Source: Pseudomonas azotoformans | GTDB lineage: Bacteria > Pseudomonadota > Gammaproteobacteria > Pseudomonadales > Pseudomonadaceae | Reading direction: 5' to 3' | Assembly: GCF_900103345.1 (NCBI RefSeq) | Contig: NZ_LT629702.1 | Location: 6,115,501 to 6,179,500 of the forward strand | Length of the DNA stretch: 64,000 bases | In this document: one piece after another, positions 20,087 to 28,254 of the stretch | Position numbering within the stretch: position 1 is the first letter of the stretch | How the letters are laid out: each line of letters opens with the position of its first letter | Made by a program: the position numbers and the translations under genes | The notes under the pieces: generated by a model | Seen by the model: only the letters and a program-made list of their open reading frames with translations | Databases searched by the model: none | What the model was told of the DNA's origin: nothing

Positions 20087-21589
20087 ATGAGCGACCAACA
20101 ACTCGACCCGCAAGCCCTGCAACAGGAAGAAAACTCCCTGATCGCCCTGCGCAAGGAAAAGCTTGCTGCCGAGCGCGCCAAGGGCAATGCCTTCCCCAAC
20201 GACTTCCGCCGCGAAAACTACTGCGATGCCTTGCAGAAACAGTACGCGGACAAGACCAAGGAAGAACTGGCAGAGGCAGCGATCCCGGTCAAGGTGGCGG
20301 GTCGCATCATGCTCAACCGTGGCTCGTTCATGGTGATCCAGGACATGACCGGGCGTATCCAGGTCTACGTCAACCGCAAGACGCTTTCGGAAGAAACCCT
20401 GGCCTCGGTGAAAACCTGGGACATGGGCGACATCATCGCCGCCGAAGGCACCCTGGCCCGTTCCGGCAAGGGCGACCTGTACGTCGAAATGACCAATGTG
20501 CGCCTGCTGACCAAGTCCTTGCGCCCGCTGCCGGACAAGCATCACGGCCTGACCGACACCGAGCAGCGCTACCGTCAGCGCTACGTTGACCTGATCGTCA
20601 ACGAAGAGGTGCGCCAGACCTTCCGCGTGCGTTCGCAAGTGATCGCGCACATCCGCAGCTTCCTGATGAAGCGCGACTTCCTCGAAGTCGAAACGCCGAT
20701 GCTGCAGACCATTCCTGGCGGCGCCGCGGCCAAGCCGTTCGAGACCCACCACAACGCGCTGGACATGGAAATGTTCCTGCGCATCGCGCCGGAGCTGTAC
20801 CTCAAGCGCCTGGTGGTGGGGGGCTTTGAAAAAGTCTTCGAGATCAACCGCAACTTCCGTAACGAAGGCGTTTCGACCCGTCACAACCCTGAATTCACCA
20901 TGTTGGAGTTCTACCAGGCCTACGCCGACTACGAAGACAACATGGACCTGACCGAAGAACTGTTCCGCGAACTGGCGCAGCTGGTCCTGGGCAGCACCGA
21001 CGTGCCGTACGGCGACAAGGTGTTCCACTTCGGCGAGCCGTTCGTGCGCCTGTCGGTGTTCGATTCGATCCTCAAGTACAACCCTGAGCTGACGGCCGAC
21101 GATCTGAACGACATCGACAAGGCCCGCGCCATCGCCAAGAAAGCCGGCGCCAAGGTGCTGGGCTTCGAAGGCCTGGGCAAATTGCAGGTGATGATTTTCG
21201 AAGAGCTGGTCGAGCACAAACTCGAACAGCCGCACTTCATTACCCAGTACCCGTTCGAAGTGTCGCCGCTGGCCCGTCGCAACGACGACAACCCGAACGT
21301 CACTGACCGTTTCGAGCTGTTCATCGGTGGCCGTGAGATCGCCAACGCCTACTCCGAGTTGAACGACGCGGAAGACCAGGCCGAGCGCTTCATGGCCCAG
21401 GTGGCGGACAAGGACGCTGGCGACGATGAAGCCATGCACTACGACGCCGACTTCGTCCGCGCCCTGGAGTACGGCATGCCGCCGACCGCCGGTGAAGGCA
21501 TCGGCATCGACCGCCTGGTGATGCTGTTGACCAACTCGCCGTCGATCCGCGACGTGATCTTGTTCCCGCACATGCGGCCACAAGCGTAA
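20087..21589 (+). CDS. lysS: Lysyl-tRNA synthetase, class II
   Basis: A 500-aa cytoplasmic enzyme that charges tRNA-Lys. The N-terminal OB-fold (about 60-170) binds the anticodon. Class II motif 2 is seen at [19 protein letters not shown] and motif 3 at [12 protein letters not shown] near the C-terminus. The start MSDQQLDPQ at 20087 is preferred over upstream in-frame codons, which read through the REP hairpin. A terminator follows directly. Confidence 0.97.
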   Translation: MSDQQLDPQALQQEENSLIALRKEKLAAERAKGNAFPNDFRRENYCDALQKQYADKTKEELAEAAIPVKVAGRIMLNRGSFMVIQDMTGRIQVYVNRKTLSEETLASVKTWDMGDIIAAEGTLARSGKGDLYVEMTNVRLLTKSLRPLPDKHHGLTDTEQRYRQRYVDLIVNEEVRQTFRVRSQVIAHIRSFLMKRDFLEVETPMLQTIPGGAAAKPFETHHNALDMEMFLRIAPELYLKRLVVGGFEKVFEINRNFRNEGVSTRHNPEFTMLEFYQAYADYEDNMDLTEELFRELAQLVLGSTDVPYGDKVFHFGEPFVRLSVFDSILKYNPELTADDLNDIDKARAIAKKAGAKVLGFEGLGKLQVMIFEELVEHKLEQPHFITQYPFEVSPLARRNDDNPNVTDRFELFIGGREIANAYSELNDAEDQAERFMAQVADKDAGDDEAMHYDADFVRALEYGMPPTAGEGIGIDRLVMLLTNSPSIRDVILFPHMRPQA

Positions 21590-21605
21590 CCGTAGCGAAA
21601 TCCGA

Positions 21606-21632
21606 AGCCGCCTTTTATAAGGCGGCTTTTTT
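21606..21632 (+). terminator. Rho-independent terminator of lysS
   Basis: Stem AGCCGCC/GGCGGCT with an 8-base loop and six following T residues, 17 bases past the lysS stop. Confidence 0.93.
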
Positions 21633-21670
21633 ATGTGGCGTTAATAAGCGTCAAGCAAACAGCGCCAGGA

Positions 21671-21721
21671 GATCGTTCCCACGCTCGGCGTGGTAACGCA
21701 TACCGTGACGCTCCGCGTCAC
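21671..21721. repeat. Double-hairpin intergenic repeat ahead of the TetR gene
   Basis: Two perfect small hairpins in tandem: CCACGC-TCG-GCGTGG (21679-21693) and GTGACGC-TCC-GCGTCAC (21705-21721). Sequences of this kind (GTTCCCACGCTC...GTGACGCTC...) recur between genes in P. fluorescens and P. syringae genomes as I remember. The element ends 18 bases before the downstream start codon. Confidence 0.7.
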
Positions 21722-21739
21722 CTAATAAGGAAATCTGTC

Positions 21740-22456
21740 GTGAACCGCGTAACCGCTCAAGAAGGCGCCGCCGGCATTGCCGCTGCCGTGGCTGAAAGCG
21801 TCCAGTACCAGGGCCGCAAGGCCAGTCGTCGGGGCAGCGAGCAACGCAGGCAAGACATTCTCGATGCGGCCATGCGCATCGTGGTACGTGACGGCGTGCG
21901 GGCCGTGCGCCATCGAGCGGTGGCGGCGGAGGCGGGCGTGCCCCTGTCGGCCACCACCTATTACTTCAAGGATATCGATGACCTGCTCACCGATACCTTC
22001 GCCCAATACGTCGAACGCAGCGCCGCGTTCATGGGCAAGCTGTGGGTGCGTAACGAAGGCCTGTTGCGTGAAATGGTCGCCTATGGTGATGGCAGCCCCG
22101 AATCCCGTTCACAACTGGCCGATGACATTGCACGGCTGACCGCTGATTACGTCTTGCGCCAATTGACCAACCGCCGTGAACACCTGATGGCCGAGCAGGC
22201 GTTTCGCCAGGAAGCCTTGCTCAACCCGCGCCTGGCGGAGTTGGTGCGCTCCCACCAGCAAATTCTGTTGCAGGGTACCGGGCAGTTTTTCCAGGTATTG
22301 GGCTCCCGCGAGCCGCAACAGGATGCCAAAGTGTTGACGGCGATAATCAGTCGGATGGAATATCAGGGCCTGCTGGGCAGCGCAGAGCCTCTGACCGGTG
22401 AAGAGATGCTTGAGATCCTCAAGCGCTATATGCATTTGGTGTTGGCCTCGGTCTGA
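21740..22456 (+). CDS. TetR-family transcriptional regulator
   Basis: A 238-aa regulator. After a 30-residue N-terminal extension a TetR helix-turn-helix spans about residues 37-83 (ILDAAMRIVVRDGVRAVRHRAVAAEAGVPLSATTYYFKD in outline). GTG at 21740 is chosen because AAGGAAA lies 7 bases upstream. The all-helical C-terminal ligand domain is not assignable to a known ligand. Its target is unknown; the gene is followed after a REPIN by a lipoprotein gene in the same direction. Confidence 0.88.
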   Translation: MNRVTAQEGAAGIAAAVAESVQYQGRKASRRGSEQRRQDILDAAMRIVVRDGVRAVRHRAVAAEAGVPLSATTYYFKDIDDLLTDTFAQYVERSAAFMGKLWVRNEGLLREMVAYGDGSPESRSQLADDIARLTADYVLRQLTNRREHLMAEQAFRQEALLNPRLAELVRSHQQILLQGTGQFFQVLGSREPQQDAKVLTAIISRMEYQGLLGSAEPLTGEEMLEILKRYMHLVLASV

Positions 22457-22468
22457 CACCGCCCACTT

Positions 22469-22568
22469 TGTAGGAGCGAGCTTGCTCGCGAAGGTCGTTA
22501 ACGATGGCGCGGGCATTTTGAATGTACGCGGTGTTTGTGAGTTCTTCGCGAGCAAGCTCGCTCCTACA
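22469..22568. repeat. REPIN, TAGGAGCGAGCTTG class
   Basis: Inverted arms TGTAGGAGCGAGCTTGCTCG and reverse complement, about 100 bp. It belongs to a third sequence class, distinct from the GTGGGAG classes, shared with the element at 24457-24558. Confidence 0.92.
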
Positions 22569-22595
22569 GGGATGTGTTTTGATTGGGAGCTCTCC

Positions 22596-23144
22596 ATGAA
22601 TCGCTGGCGTATTGTGCTAACCGCCTTGTCGTTCCTGCTGCTCAGCGGTTGCCTGGTGACCTTCAAGGACCCGCTGCCGGCCCATGACGCCGCGCTGCCA
22701 GCCCTGCTGGGCCAATGGGCGAGCAAAAACGCCTGGGGCGAGCCGCTCAACCTGCATATCAGCGCCGTCGGTGAACACCGCTATAAAGCCGTGAGCTACC
22801 CTACAGCCAAGCCCGGCCAGCGTGACGAATACCGGTTTACCGTTTCGCGCCATGGCAGCCGCTGGTATTTGTCGGCGCCGCTGCCGGCCAAGCTCGGTGG
22901 GCATTTCATCCTGGCGGGATTCGAGATCAACGAAAAGCACGAATTAGTGGTCTACACCCTCGACCTTGAGCAGATCCATCAAGCCATAGGCCAACAGGCA
23001 TTGCACGGCAGCACCGTGGACACCGTTGAGGGCGCCGGCGTGTTGGTGGACAGCCCCTTGGACCAGGTGTTTGCGTACCTGGATGACCCGGCCAATGCCG
23101 ATGTATTCGTGGAAGCCGTGCGCTATCAGCACACGGGCAAATAA
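22596..23144 (+). CDS. Predicted lipoprotein of unknown function
   Basis: A 182-aa protein with a short signal and lipobox (LLLSGC, lipidated cysteine about residue 19), so it is anchored in a membrane facing the periplasm. The residue after Cys is Leu, not Asp, which favours outer-membrane sorting. The rest is a soluble domain with many beta-strand-like segments and no motif I recognise. It lies 22 bases ahead of the QEGLA-motif gene, so the two are probably cotranscribed. The start has GGGAGC 9 bases upstream. Confidence 0.8.
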   Translation: MNRWRIVLTALSFLLLSGCLVTFKDPLPAHDAALPALLGQWASKNAWGEPLNLHISAVGEHRYKAVSYPTAKPGQRDEYRFTVSRHGSRWYLSAPLPAKLGGHFILAGFEINEKHELVVYTLDLEQIHQAIGQQALHGSTVDTVEGAGVLVDSPLDQVFAYLDDPANADVFVEAVRYQHTGK

Positions 23145-23166
23145 CGTTTAAAAGAGGAAGCACCGG

Positions 23167-24444
23167 GTGGACGATTACCAGCAGACGATACGCACCTTGT
23201 CTGATCGCATTGTGCTGGCGCAAACACCGATTCGCGTCCTCGACGCCGTGAAATGGGACGAGAACATTCGCCAGGGATTCCTCAAGGCCAAGGGCAGGGA
23301 AATGCCGGCGGTGAGCCGTGACTACTACCTCAATCGGCCACTGTCATTCGACTCCAGCGCGGTGAAGCTGGAGTTCCAGAACATCGAGCGCGACATCACC
23401 CGCCGCCTTGGCCAGTTCAGCCCGGTGGGGCAGATCATGCGCCGCATGTGCAAGGAATACCGCATGGTGGTGCGCATGCTCGAAGCGCGTGGTACCGAGG
23501 ATTTCGGCCTGATCTCCCAGGAATTGTACGGCGCTGCCTCCGATGCGTTTCACGCCGGCGATCCGACCCTGGCTGACCTGGGGCTGATGCTCTCCGATTA
23601 CCTGAACAATATAGACGGCCGAGGCGACTTGAAGGACGAGGCCAAGACCCTCACCGCCAAGGACGCCGTCGCCCTGCTGCAAACCCGCCTGAACAAGGTA
23701 TTTGGCGAGGCCGAAGAGACCATCCGGGTGTTCGAGTCCGACGGTATTGTCGCTGACGCCGCAGCGGGCGCCGACTACATCAAGATCCGCGCCGACGCGA
23801 TGTTCAACGACCGCGACGTGCGCGCCCTGGAAGTGCATGAAGGCCTGGTGCATGTGGGCACCACCCTCAATGGCCAGAACCAGCCGATCTGCACCTTCCT
23901 GTCCAAGGGCCCGCCCTCGTCCACCGTGACCCAGGAAGGCCTGGCGATTTTGATGGAGATCATCACCTTCGCCTCCTACCCGAGTCGCCTGCGCAAGCTG
24001 ACCAACCGCACGCGCGCCATCCATATGGTGGAAGAGGGCGCAGACTTCCTGCAGGTGTTCGAGTTCTTCCGCGAGCAAGGCTTCGAGATGGCTGAAAGCT
24101 ACGGTAACGCCAGTCGCGTCTTCCGTGGTTCGGTGCCGACCGGTCTGCCGTTCACCAAGGACCTGTCCTACCTCAAGGGCTTTATCATGGTCTACAACTA
24201 CATTCAGCTGGCCGTGCGCAAAGGCAAGCTGGAACAAGTGCCGCTGTTGTTCTGCGGCAAGACCACCCTGGAAGACATGCGCACCCTGCGCCAACTGGTC
24301 GACGAAGGCCTGGTGGTGCCGCCCAAGTACCTGCCGGAGCAATTCCGCGACATGAACGCGCTGGCGGCCTGGATGTGCTTCTCCAACTTCCTCAACCACC
24401 TGAGCCTGGATCGGATCGAGGCGGATTACTCCAATATCCTATAA
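23167..24444 (+). CDS. QEGLA-motif DUF1704 protein, probable zinc metallopeptidase
   Basis: A 425-aa protein of the family named flavohemoglobin expression-modulating QEGLA motif protein (DUF1704). It carries H224-E225-G-L-V-H229 and, 28 residues later, E257 in TQEGLA. HExxxH plus a downstream Glu is the zinc site of the eukaryotic MATCAP tubulin carboxypeptidases, which belong to the same domain family as I recall, so a metallopeptidase role is likely. The start is GTG with AGAGGA 9 bases upstream. No signal peptide, so cytoplasmic. Substrate unknown. Confidence 0.85.
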   Translation: MDDYQQTIRTLSDRIVLAQTPIRVLDAVKWDENIRQGFLKAKGREMPAVSRDYYLNRPLSFDSSAVKLEFQNIERDITRRLGQFSPVGQIMRRMCKEYRMVVRMLEARGTEDFGLISQELYGAASDAFHAGDPTLADLGLMLSDYLNNIDGRGDLKDEAKTLTAKDAVALLQTRLNKVFGEAEETIRVFESDGIVADAAAGADYIKIRADAMFNDRDVRALEVHEGLVHVGTTLNGQNQPICTFLSKGPPSSTVTQEGLAILMEIITFASYPSRLRKLTNRTRAIHMVEEGADFLQVFEFFREQGFEMAESYGNASRVFRGSVPTGLPFTKDLSYLKGFIMVYNYIQLAVRKGKLEQVPLLFCGKTTLEDMRTLRQLVDEGLVVPPKYLPEQFRDMNALAAWMCFSNFLNHLSLDRIEADYSNIL

Positions 24445-24456
24445 CTAGCGTCTTCT

Positions 24457-24558
24457 CTGTAGGAGCGAGCGTGCTCGCGAAAAACCTGAGCACGCTGCGT
24501 GCTTCCAGGAGGCCCGCGTCATCGTTGATGTTTTTCGCGAGCAAGCTCGCTCCTACAG
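24457..24558. repeat. REPIN, TAGGAGCGAGCTTG class
   Basis: Inverted arms CTGTAGGAGCGAGC and reverse complement, about 102 bp, with one G-for-T change in the left arm (GAGCGTGCTCGC). It separates the QEGLA gene from the hydrolase gene. Confidence 0.9.
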
Positions 24559-24590
24559 AATGGGCGCCATTGATGATGAGGCTTCAACGG

Positions 24591-25496
24591 ATGAGAATCC
24601 TCGGCATTCTGTGCCTGCTACTCACATTGAACGGCTGCAGTTCCCTGCTGTTCTACCCCGAGCCCGGCCTGCCGTTCACGCCGGAAAAAGCTCACCTTCA
24701 ATACCGTGATGTCACCCTCACCACTGCCGACGGTGTAAAGCTCCACGCCTGGTGGCTACCGGCCAAACCCGGCGTGCCACTCAAGGGGACGGTGCTGCAC
24801 CTGCATGGCAACGGCGGCAACCTGGCCTGGCACCTGGGGGGGAGTTGGTGGCTGCCGGAACAGGGGTATCAAGTGCTGTTGCTGGATTATCGCGGCTATG
24901 GGCTGTCGCAAGGCAAACCGTCGTTGCCGGCGATCTATCAGGATGTGGACGCGGCGTTCCAATGGATCGACAAGGCACCCGAAACCCAGGGCCAGCCGTT
25001 GATCGTGCTGGGGCAGAGCTTGGGGGGCGCGTTGGCAGTGCACTACCTGGCCGCCCACCCTGAGCGCCAATCGCGGCTCAAGGCGTTGGTGCTGGACGGC
25101 GTGCCCGCCAGTTATCGTGACGTAGGACAATTCGCCCTGAGCACCTCCTGGTTAACATGGCCATTTCAGGTGCCTTTGTCCTGGCTGGTCCCGGACGCCG
25201 ACAGTGCCATCTACGCCATGCCCCGGCTGACGGGTGTACCCAAACTGCTGTTCCACAGCCTGGATGACCCGATTGTGCCGGTGGCCAACGGGATCCGCCT
25301 GTACCAGGCCGCACCGCCACCCAGGGTGTTACAGCTGACCCGAGGCGGCCATGTGCAGACCTTTGCCGACAAGACCTGGCAAACCGTGATGCTGCGTTAC
25401 CTGGATGACCCCCGGCACTTCAACGGTCTGCGTCGCCTGGGCGAAATTCCGAATTACCCGATTCCTAAAATTGACTCATCAGAGAGCCCGCAATGA
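24591..25496 (+). CDS. Alpha/beta-hydrolase lipoprotein
   Basis: A 301-aa serine hydrolase anchored as a lipoprotein: signal and lipobox LTLNGC give a lipidated cysteine near residue 17. The oxyanion motif LHGNGGN, nucleophile elbow G-Q-S-L-G, acid in HSLDDPIVP and histidine in GGHVQTF complete a catalytic set. It resembles the YfhR/BEM46-like periplasmic hydrolases; the substrate is unknown. ATG at 24591 is chosen for GATGAGG nine bases upstream; two in-frame ATGs at 24573 and 24576 are alternatives. The stop overlaps the next gene (ATGA). Confidence 0.87.
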   Translation: MRILGILCLLLTLNGCSSLLFYPEPGLPFTPEKAHLQYRDVTLTTADGVKLHAWWLPAKPGVPLKGTVLHLHGNGGNLAWHLGGSWWLPEQGYQVLLLDYRGYGLSQGKPSLPAIYQDVDAAFQWIDKAPETQGQPLIVLGQSLGGALAVHYLAAHPERQSRLKALVLDGVPASYRDVGQFALSTSWLTWPFQVPLSWLVPDADSAIYAMPRLTGVPKLLFHSLDDPIVPVANGIRLYQAAPPPRVLQLTRGGHVQTFADKTWQTVMLRYLDDPRHFNGLRRLGEIPNYPIPKIDSSESPQ

Positions 25497-25819
25497 GCGA
25501 AGAACGCAACATGATCCCGCTGATCCTCACCGGTATCGGCACCATCATCGGTACTGTCGGTTGCCTGTGGTACTACGGCTACCTGCACTTTGCCAAGCCA
25601 GAAGATGCGTTGCTGCTCAGTGATTTCACCATGCTCAAGACGGTGCCGGGCGAGGACTACAAGATTTCCCTGACCCCGGCCGCGCAAGTGGCGCAGTGCG
25701 TGGATGGCGTGCTGGTGATGTTCGACACCGAACAGAAAGGCCTCAGCGGTGTGCTGGTGAACAACAAAAAGCAGGCCGTGCGTTGCATGGGGCAGGAAAC
25801 CCCGCAATTGCAGGAGTGA
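25493..25819 (+). CDS. Small single-span membrane protein, conserved hypothetical
   Basis: A 108-aa protein with one N-terminal hydrophobic segment (about residues 8-30, LILTGIGTIIGTVGCLWYYG) and a small soluble domain with two cysteines (QCVD, VRCMG). Its start overlaps the hydrolase stop by four bases, so it is translationally coupled to that gene. I do not recognise the family. Confidence 0.75.
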   Translation: MSEERNMIPLILTGIGTIIGTVGCLWYYGYLHFAKPEDALLLSDFTMLKTVPGEDYKISLTPAAQVAQCVDGVLVMFDTEQKGLSGVLVNNKKQAVRCMGQETPQLQE

Positions 25820-25899
25820 ATACTCTTTTTGACGGTGTGGGAAAGTTCGGTTTTGCGTAGCGACTAATTATTTAACGAACGTCAGGTGTTCTGCCGGCC

Positions 25900-25927
25900 G
25901 GAACCAGTCTCGCTTGCTTACCACTCA
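25900..25927 (+). promoter_or_regulatory. hrp box 1 (HrpL-type sigma-factor promoter)
   Basis: GGAACC at 25900-25905, exactly 15 bases, then CCACTCA at 25921-25927. This fits the consensus GGAACC-N15/16-CCACNNA recognised by the ECF sigma factor HrpL of Pseudomonas type III secretion regulons with no mismatch. It lies 58 bases before the start of the 106-aa gene, a normal distance. Confidence 0.9.
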
Positions 25928-25985
25928 TCATGGGCTGATCGGCAATGCTGATCGGTCCATTTTTATTAGTCTGGAGTGAGCATAT

Positions 25986-26306
25986 ATGGCGGGTATAAAC
26001 GGAATGTCGGGCATAGGGAGCACGGGCAATGTTGGAAATGTCGGCGGTGACGCTCCGTCAAGCCAAGGCGTTGATCAGCAGATCCAGGACCTTCAAAATA
26101 AAATTAAAGACTTGCAGTCACAGGGTGCCCAAGGCGGTCAGGGCAGCCAAGGCGGAAGTGAGCTTGAAGAATTGATGAGGCTGCTGGAAAAGCTGCTTAA
26201 ACAAAAAAATGATCAAGGCGGGCAGGGGGCACAGGGTGATCAGGGTGGCGGTCAGGGGCAGATCCAAATGCCGGAGACCCAGGGCTCAGGCAAAGTCGGC
26301 GGTTAA
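25986..26306 (+). CDS. Glycine-rich, harpin-like candidate type III secreted protein
   Basis: A 106-aa protein behind a perfect hrp box with GGAG ten bases before the start. About a quarter of the residues are glycine (27 by my count); cysteine and aromatic residues are absent. The first acidic residue is D22 and Ile is at position 4, both typical of type III secretion signals. Two heptad-like helices (QQIQDLQNKIKDLQSQ at 31-46 and ELEELMRLLEKLLKQK at 59-74) are separated by Gly-Gln-rich linkers. Size and composition resemble small harpins such as Hpa1 of Xanthomonas. It could also be a pilus or needle-associated protein. No close relative is recognised. Confidence 0.75.
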   Translation: MAGINGMSGIGSTGNVGNVGGDAPSSQGVDQQIQDLQNKIKDLQSQGAQGGQGSQGGSELEELMRLLEKLLKQKNDQGGQGAQGDQGGGQGQIQMPETQGSGKVGG

Positions 26307-26318
26307 ACGGCACCTCTC

Positions 26319-26346
26319 AAAAAACGCCCTTTCAGGGCGTTTTTTT
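26319..26346 (+). terminator. Rho-independent terminator of the glycine-rich gene
   Basis: Stem ACGCCCT-TTC-AGGGCGT flanked by A-rich sequence and followed by seven T residues. It separates the two hrp-box genes into single-gene transcripts. Confidence 0.94.
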
Positions 26347-26431
26347 ATGCTCAATCTGCTGTTCAGACTTTCACGACGTGTGTGGCGTAACACAGGATGC
26401 CGAACGTCATGCAGCTGAAATTGAAATGTCT

Positions 26432-26459
26432 GGAACCGTTTCGACTTAAATGCCACATA
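26432..26459 (+). promoter_or_regulatory. hrp box 2 (HrpL-type sigma-factor promoter)
   Basis: GGAACC at 26432-26437, exactly 15 bases, then CCACATA at 26453-26459: again a perfect match to GGAACC-N15/16-CCACNNA. It lies 32 bases before the 64-aa gene. Two perfect boxes within 560 bases make chance unlikely. Confidence 0.9.
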
Positions 26460-26491
26460 AAATGCGGCTACCTATATAGATCGGGTCGAGG

Positions 26492-26686
26492 ATGAAAATA
26501 CATATTCCTGTATTGGAAAACATGTTGGCCATGGCAAGGCAGCATGTGGCGCTGGAACATGACGCCGCTCGCAGGAACAAGCGCGATCAAGGGATGGATA
26601 AGCAGGCGAGCGCGAAGATTGAAATGCCCGTCGAGGACATGAGTCGCACTATTCAGTTTGATGAGCCAAAAAAAAACCCACCGTGA
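26492..26686 (+). CDS. 64-aa orphan protein under an hrp box
   Basis: A small, charged, helical protein with no signal peptide and no cysteine. It is accepted as a gene mainly because a perfect hrp box lies 32 bases upstream and a terminator overlaps its end; the ribosome site is weak (GGGTCGAGG running into the ATG). The N-terminal third (IPVLENMLAMARQHVALEHDAARR) is a possible amphipathic helix; the C-terminus is proline/lysine-rich. It could be a secreted effector, a chaperone or a regulator of type III secretion. The TGA stop falls in the terminator loop. Confidence 0.6.
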   Translation: MKIHIPVLENMLAMARQHVALEHDAARRNKRDQGMDKQASAKIEMPVEDMSRTIQFDEPKKNPP

Positions 26687-26698
26687 GGTGGGTTTTCT
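26671..26698. terminator. Bidirectional terminator between the orphan gene and the OmpA-like gene
   Basis: Stem AACCCACC-GTGA-GGTGGGTT with an A-run on the left and a T-run on the right, so it can stop transcription arriving from both sides. It serves the 64-aa gene on the plus strand and the OmpA-like lipoprotein gene on the minus strand. Confidence 0.9.
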
Positions 26699-26715
26699 TA
26701 TCCAATGCCAATCAA

Positions 26716-27501
26716 TCAGTTAGCAACGGAAGACCGTGGCTTGACCGGCTGGTTGTCGTTGGAGATGGTCACCTCAACGCGGCGGTTCATGGCGCGGCCC
26801 GAGACGCTGCCGTTGTCGGCAACCGGGTATTCCTTGCCATAGCCCTGGGTCACGATGCGCGAGATATCCACGCCCTGTTGTGCCAGTGCACGTTGTACGG
26901 AGGCCGCACGACGCTCGGACAGGCTCTGGTTGTACGAATCGGAGCCGGTGCTGTCGGTGTAGCCTTCGACGATCACTTTACGGTCCGGGTTGTCGCGCAG
27001 GAACTGCGCCAGTTTGGTGATGTTCACCAGGCCGCTGGATTTCAAGTCGGACTTGTTGGTGGCGAACAGCACGTCACCGAAAGTCACCAGGGTGCCGCGA
27101 TCAGTCTGCTTGGCGTTCAAGCTGTCCTGCAGCTGCTTGATCTGCGCATCACGGGCGTCGAGCAGGGCGCGGGCGCGTTCGTCACCGGCGTTTTTCAGCT
27201 TGGCTTCGGATTCGCGCAGCACGATGGTGTCTTTGGCTACTTCAACGCGCTGGTTGGTCAGGTAAGCCAGTTGGTCGACTTTCTTCTGATCTTCCTTGTC
27301 GCGGTAGGCCTTGTCAGCCTTGTCCAGCCAGTCGCTGGCGTCCTTGGTTTCCAGCGCCGCGAGCTTGGTGGCCTGCGGGTTGGTCTGCAGGGACGAGAAG
27401 TTGGTCCGTGCGTTTTCCAGGTTCGCGTTCGGCGGGGTGGAGCAGGCCGCCAGGGCAACGCTCATCGCCAGCAGGGCAGGGATCATCAATTGTTTACGCA
27501 T
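26716..27501 (-). CDS. OmpA-domain outer-membrane lipoprotein
   Basis: A 261-aa lipoprotein: signal with lipobox (ALAAC, cysteine at residue 20), a coiled helical region with DUF4398-like repeats (about 25-130), and a C-terminal OmpA peptidoglycan-binding domain (VIVEGYTDSTGSDSYNQSLS followed by RAASVQRALAQQGVD and NRRVEVTI). It links the outer membrane to the cell wall. By position near ppc and by size it matches P. aeruginosa PA3692 (LptF, lipotoxin F) as I remember; this is not the LPS-transport LptF. A smaller DUF4398 lipoprotein gene lies directly upstream, so the two form an operon. Confidence 0.9.
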   Translation of the reverse strand: MRKQLMIPALLAMSVALAACSTPPNANLENARTNFSSLQTNPQATKLAALETKDASDWLDKADKAYRDKEDQKKVDQLAYLTNQRVEVAKDTIVLRESEAKLKNAGDERARALLDARDAQIKQLQDSLNAKQTDRGTLVTFGDVLFATNKSDLKSSGLVNITKLAQFLRDNPDRKVIVEGYTDSTGSDSYNQSLSERRAASVQRALAQQGVDISRIVTQGYGKEYPVADNGSVSGRAMNRRVEVTISNDNQPVKPRSSVAN

Positions 27502-27556
27502 AGTCGTGTCGTCCTTTCAATTCGATATCGGGTGCAATGCAATCAGGGGCGGCGGC

Positions 27557-27982
27557 TTATTTCTGCTGGATAGCAGCCGGGCGCATGCCTTCCTGACGCA
27601 GCTCCTGAACAGCTTTCTGGGAGTCCTTCACAGCCTGTTCGGCCTTGGCGGCCTGGGATTTGCGCTCAGCGACACGAGCGTCCCACTCGGCTTGTTCAGC
27701 CAGGCGACGGGCTTCGTCGTAGTTCTTGTCGTGCATGGCAATCTCGGCTTGCTTGAGCTTGTCCTGAGCCGACTTCATTTCTACCGCTGCGTACTCGGTG
27801 CCGCCGGCGCTGACAGCGCTGTTCACCGCAGATTGGGTAACGGCGTACTGCTCTGTCGGAGGGTTGCCGGCGCAGCCCGCCAGAACGAAGCTGGTGCCGA
27901 TTGCCAGCGCGGCCAATTTGAGCCCGCGCAGGTGGTTAAACGAGGATTTGGCAGTGCTGGTCTTCATCGTCTTCAACTCCAT
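27557..27982 (-). CDS. DUF4398 lipoprotein
   Basis: A 141-aa predicted lipoprotein with lipobox VLAGC and a long alanine/lysine/glutamate-rich coiled coil (EYAAVEMKSAQDKLKQAEIA onward), typical of DUF4398. It shares the helical module of the OmpA-domain lipoprotein 55 bases downstream and probably acts with it at the cell wall. ATG at 27982 is chosen for AGGAG seven bases upstream; ATG at 27967, with GGAG nine bases before it, is a real alternative (136 aa). Confidence 0.82.
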   Translation of the reverse strand: MELKTMKTSTAKSSFNHLRGLKLAALAIGTSFVLAGCAGNPPTEQYAVTQSAVNSAVSAGGTEYAAVEMKSAQDKLKQAEIAMHDKNYDEARRLAEQAEWDARVAERKSQAAKAEQAVKDSQKAVQELRQEGMRPAAIQQK

Positions 27983-28208
27983 TGGATAACTCCTGAAAAA
28001 CATCAAAATCCATGTCACTGGTCTGCGGCTGGGGGCTTGGTACTCACGCACAAATTGCCCTTTAAAACGGCCGTTCCAAGTGATGGCTTACTGGCTGTGA
28101 CCGGAGGCTTTTTTCAAAAGTTCAGAGAAGATGGCGATTTGCCTAAAAAAATATCTGACTGTTCGGTCAGCGAAAAAACTTGGAACTTCTGCGTTGCGCA
28201 GCGGTACG

Positions 28209-28229
28209 CCGGGCTCGTAAAGAGCCCGG
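28209..28229. other. Hairpin in the gap between two minus-strand genes
   Basis: CCGGGCTC-GTAAA-GAGCCCGG forms a perfect 8-bp stem 25 bases past the stop of the pilin-assembly-type gene. There is no T-run on the minus strand, so it may slow or process the transcript rather than end it. The rest of 27983-28254 shows nothing else. Confidence 0.4.
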
Positions 28230-28254
28230 AATACAAGGGGTTTGCCCTAGGGTT

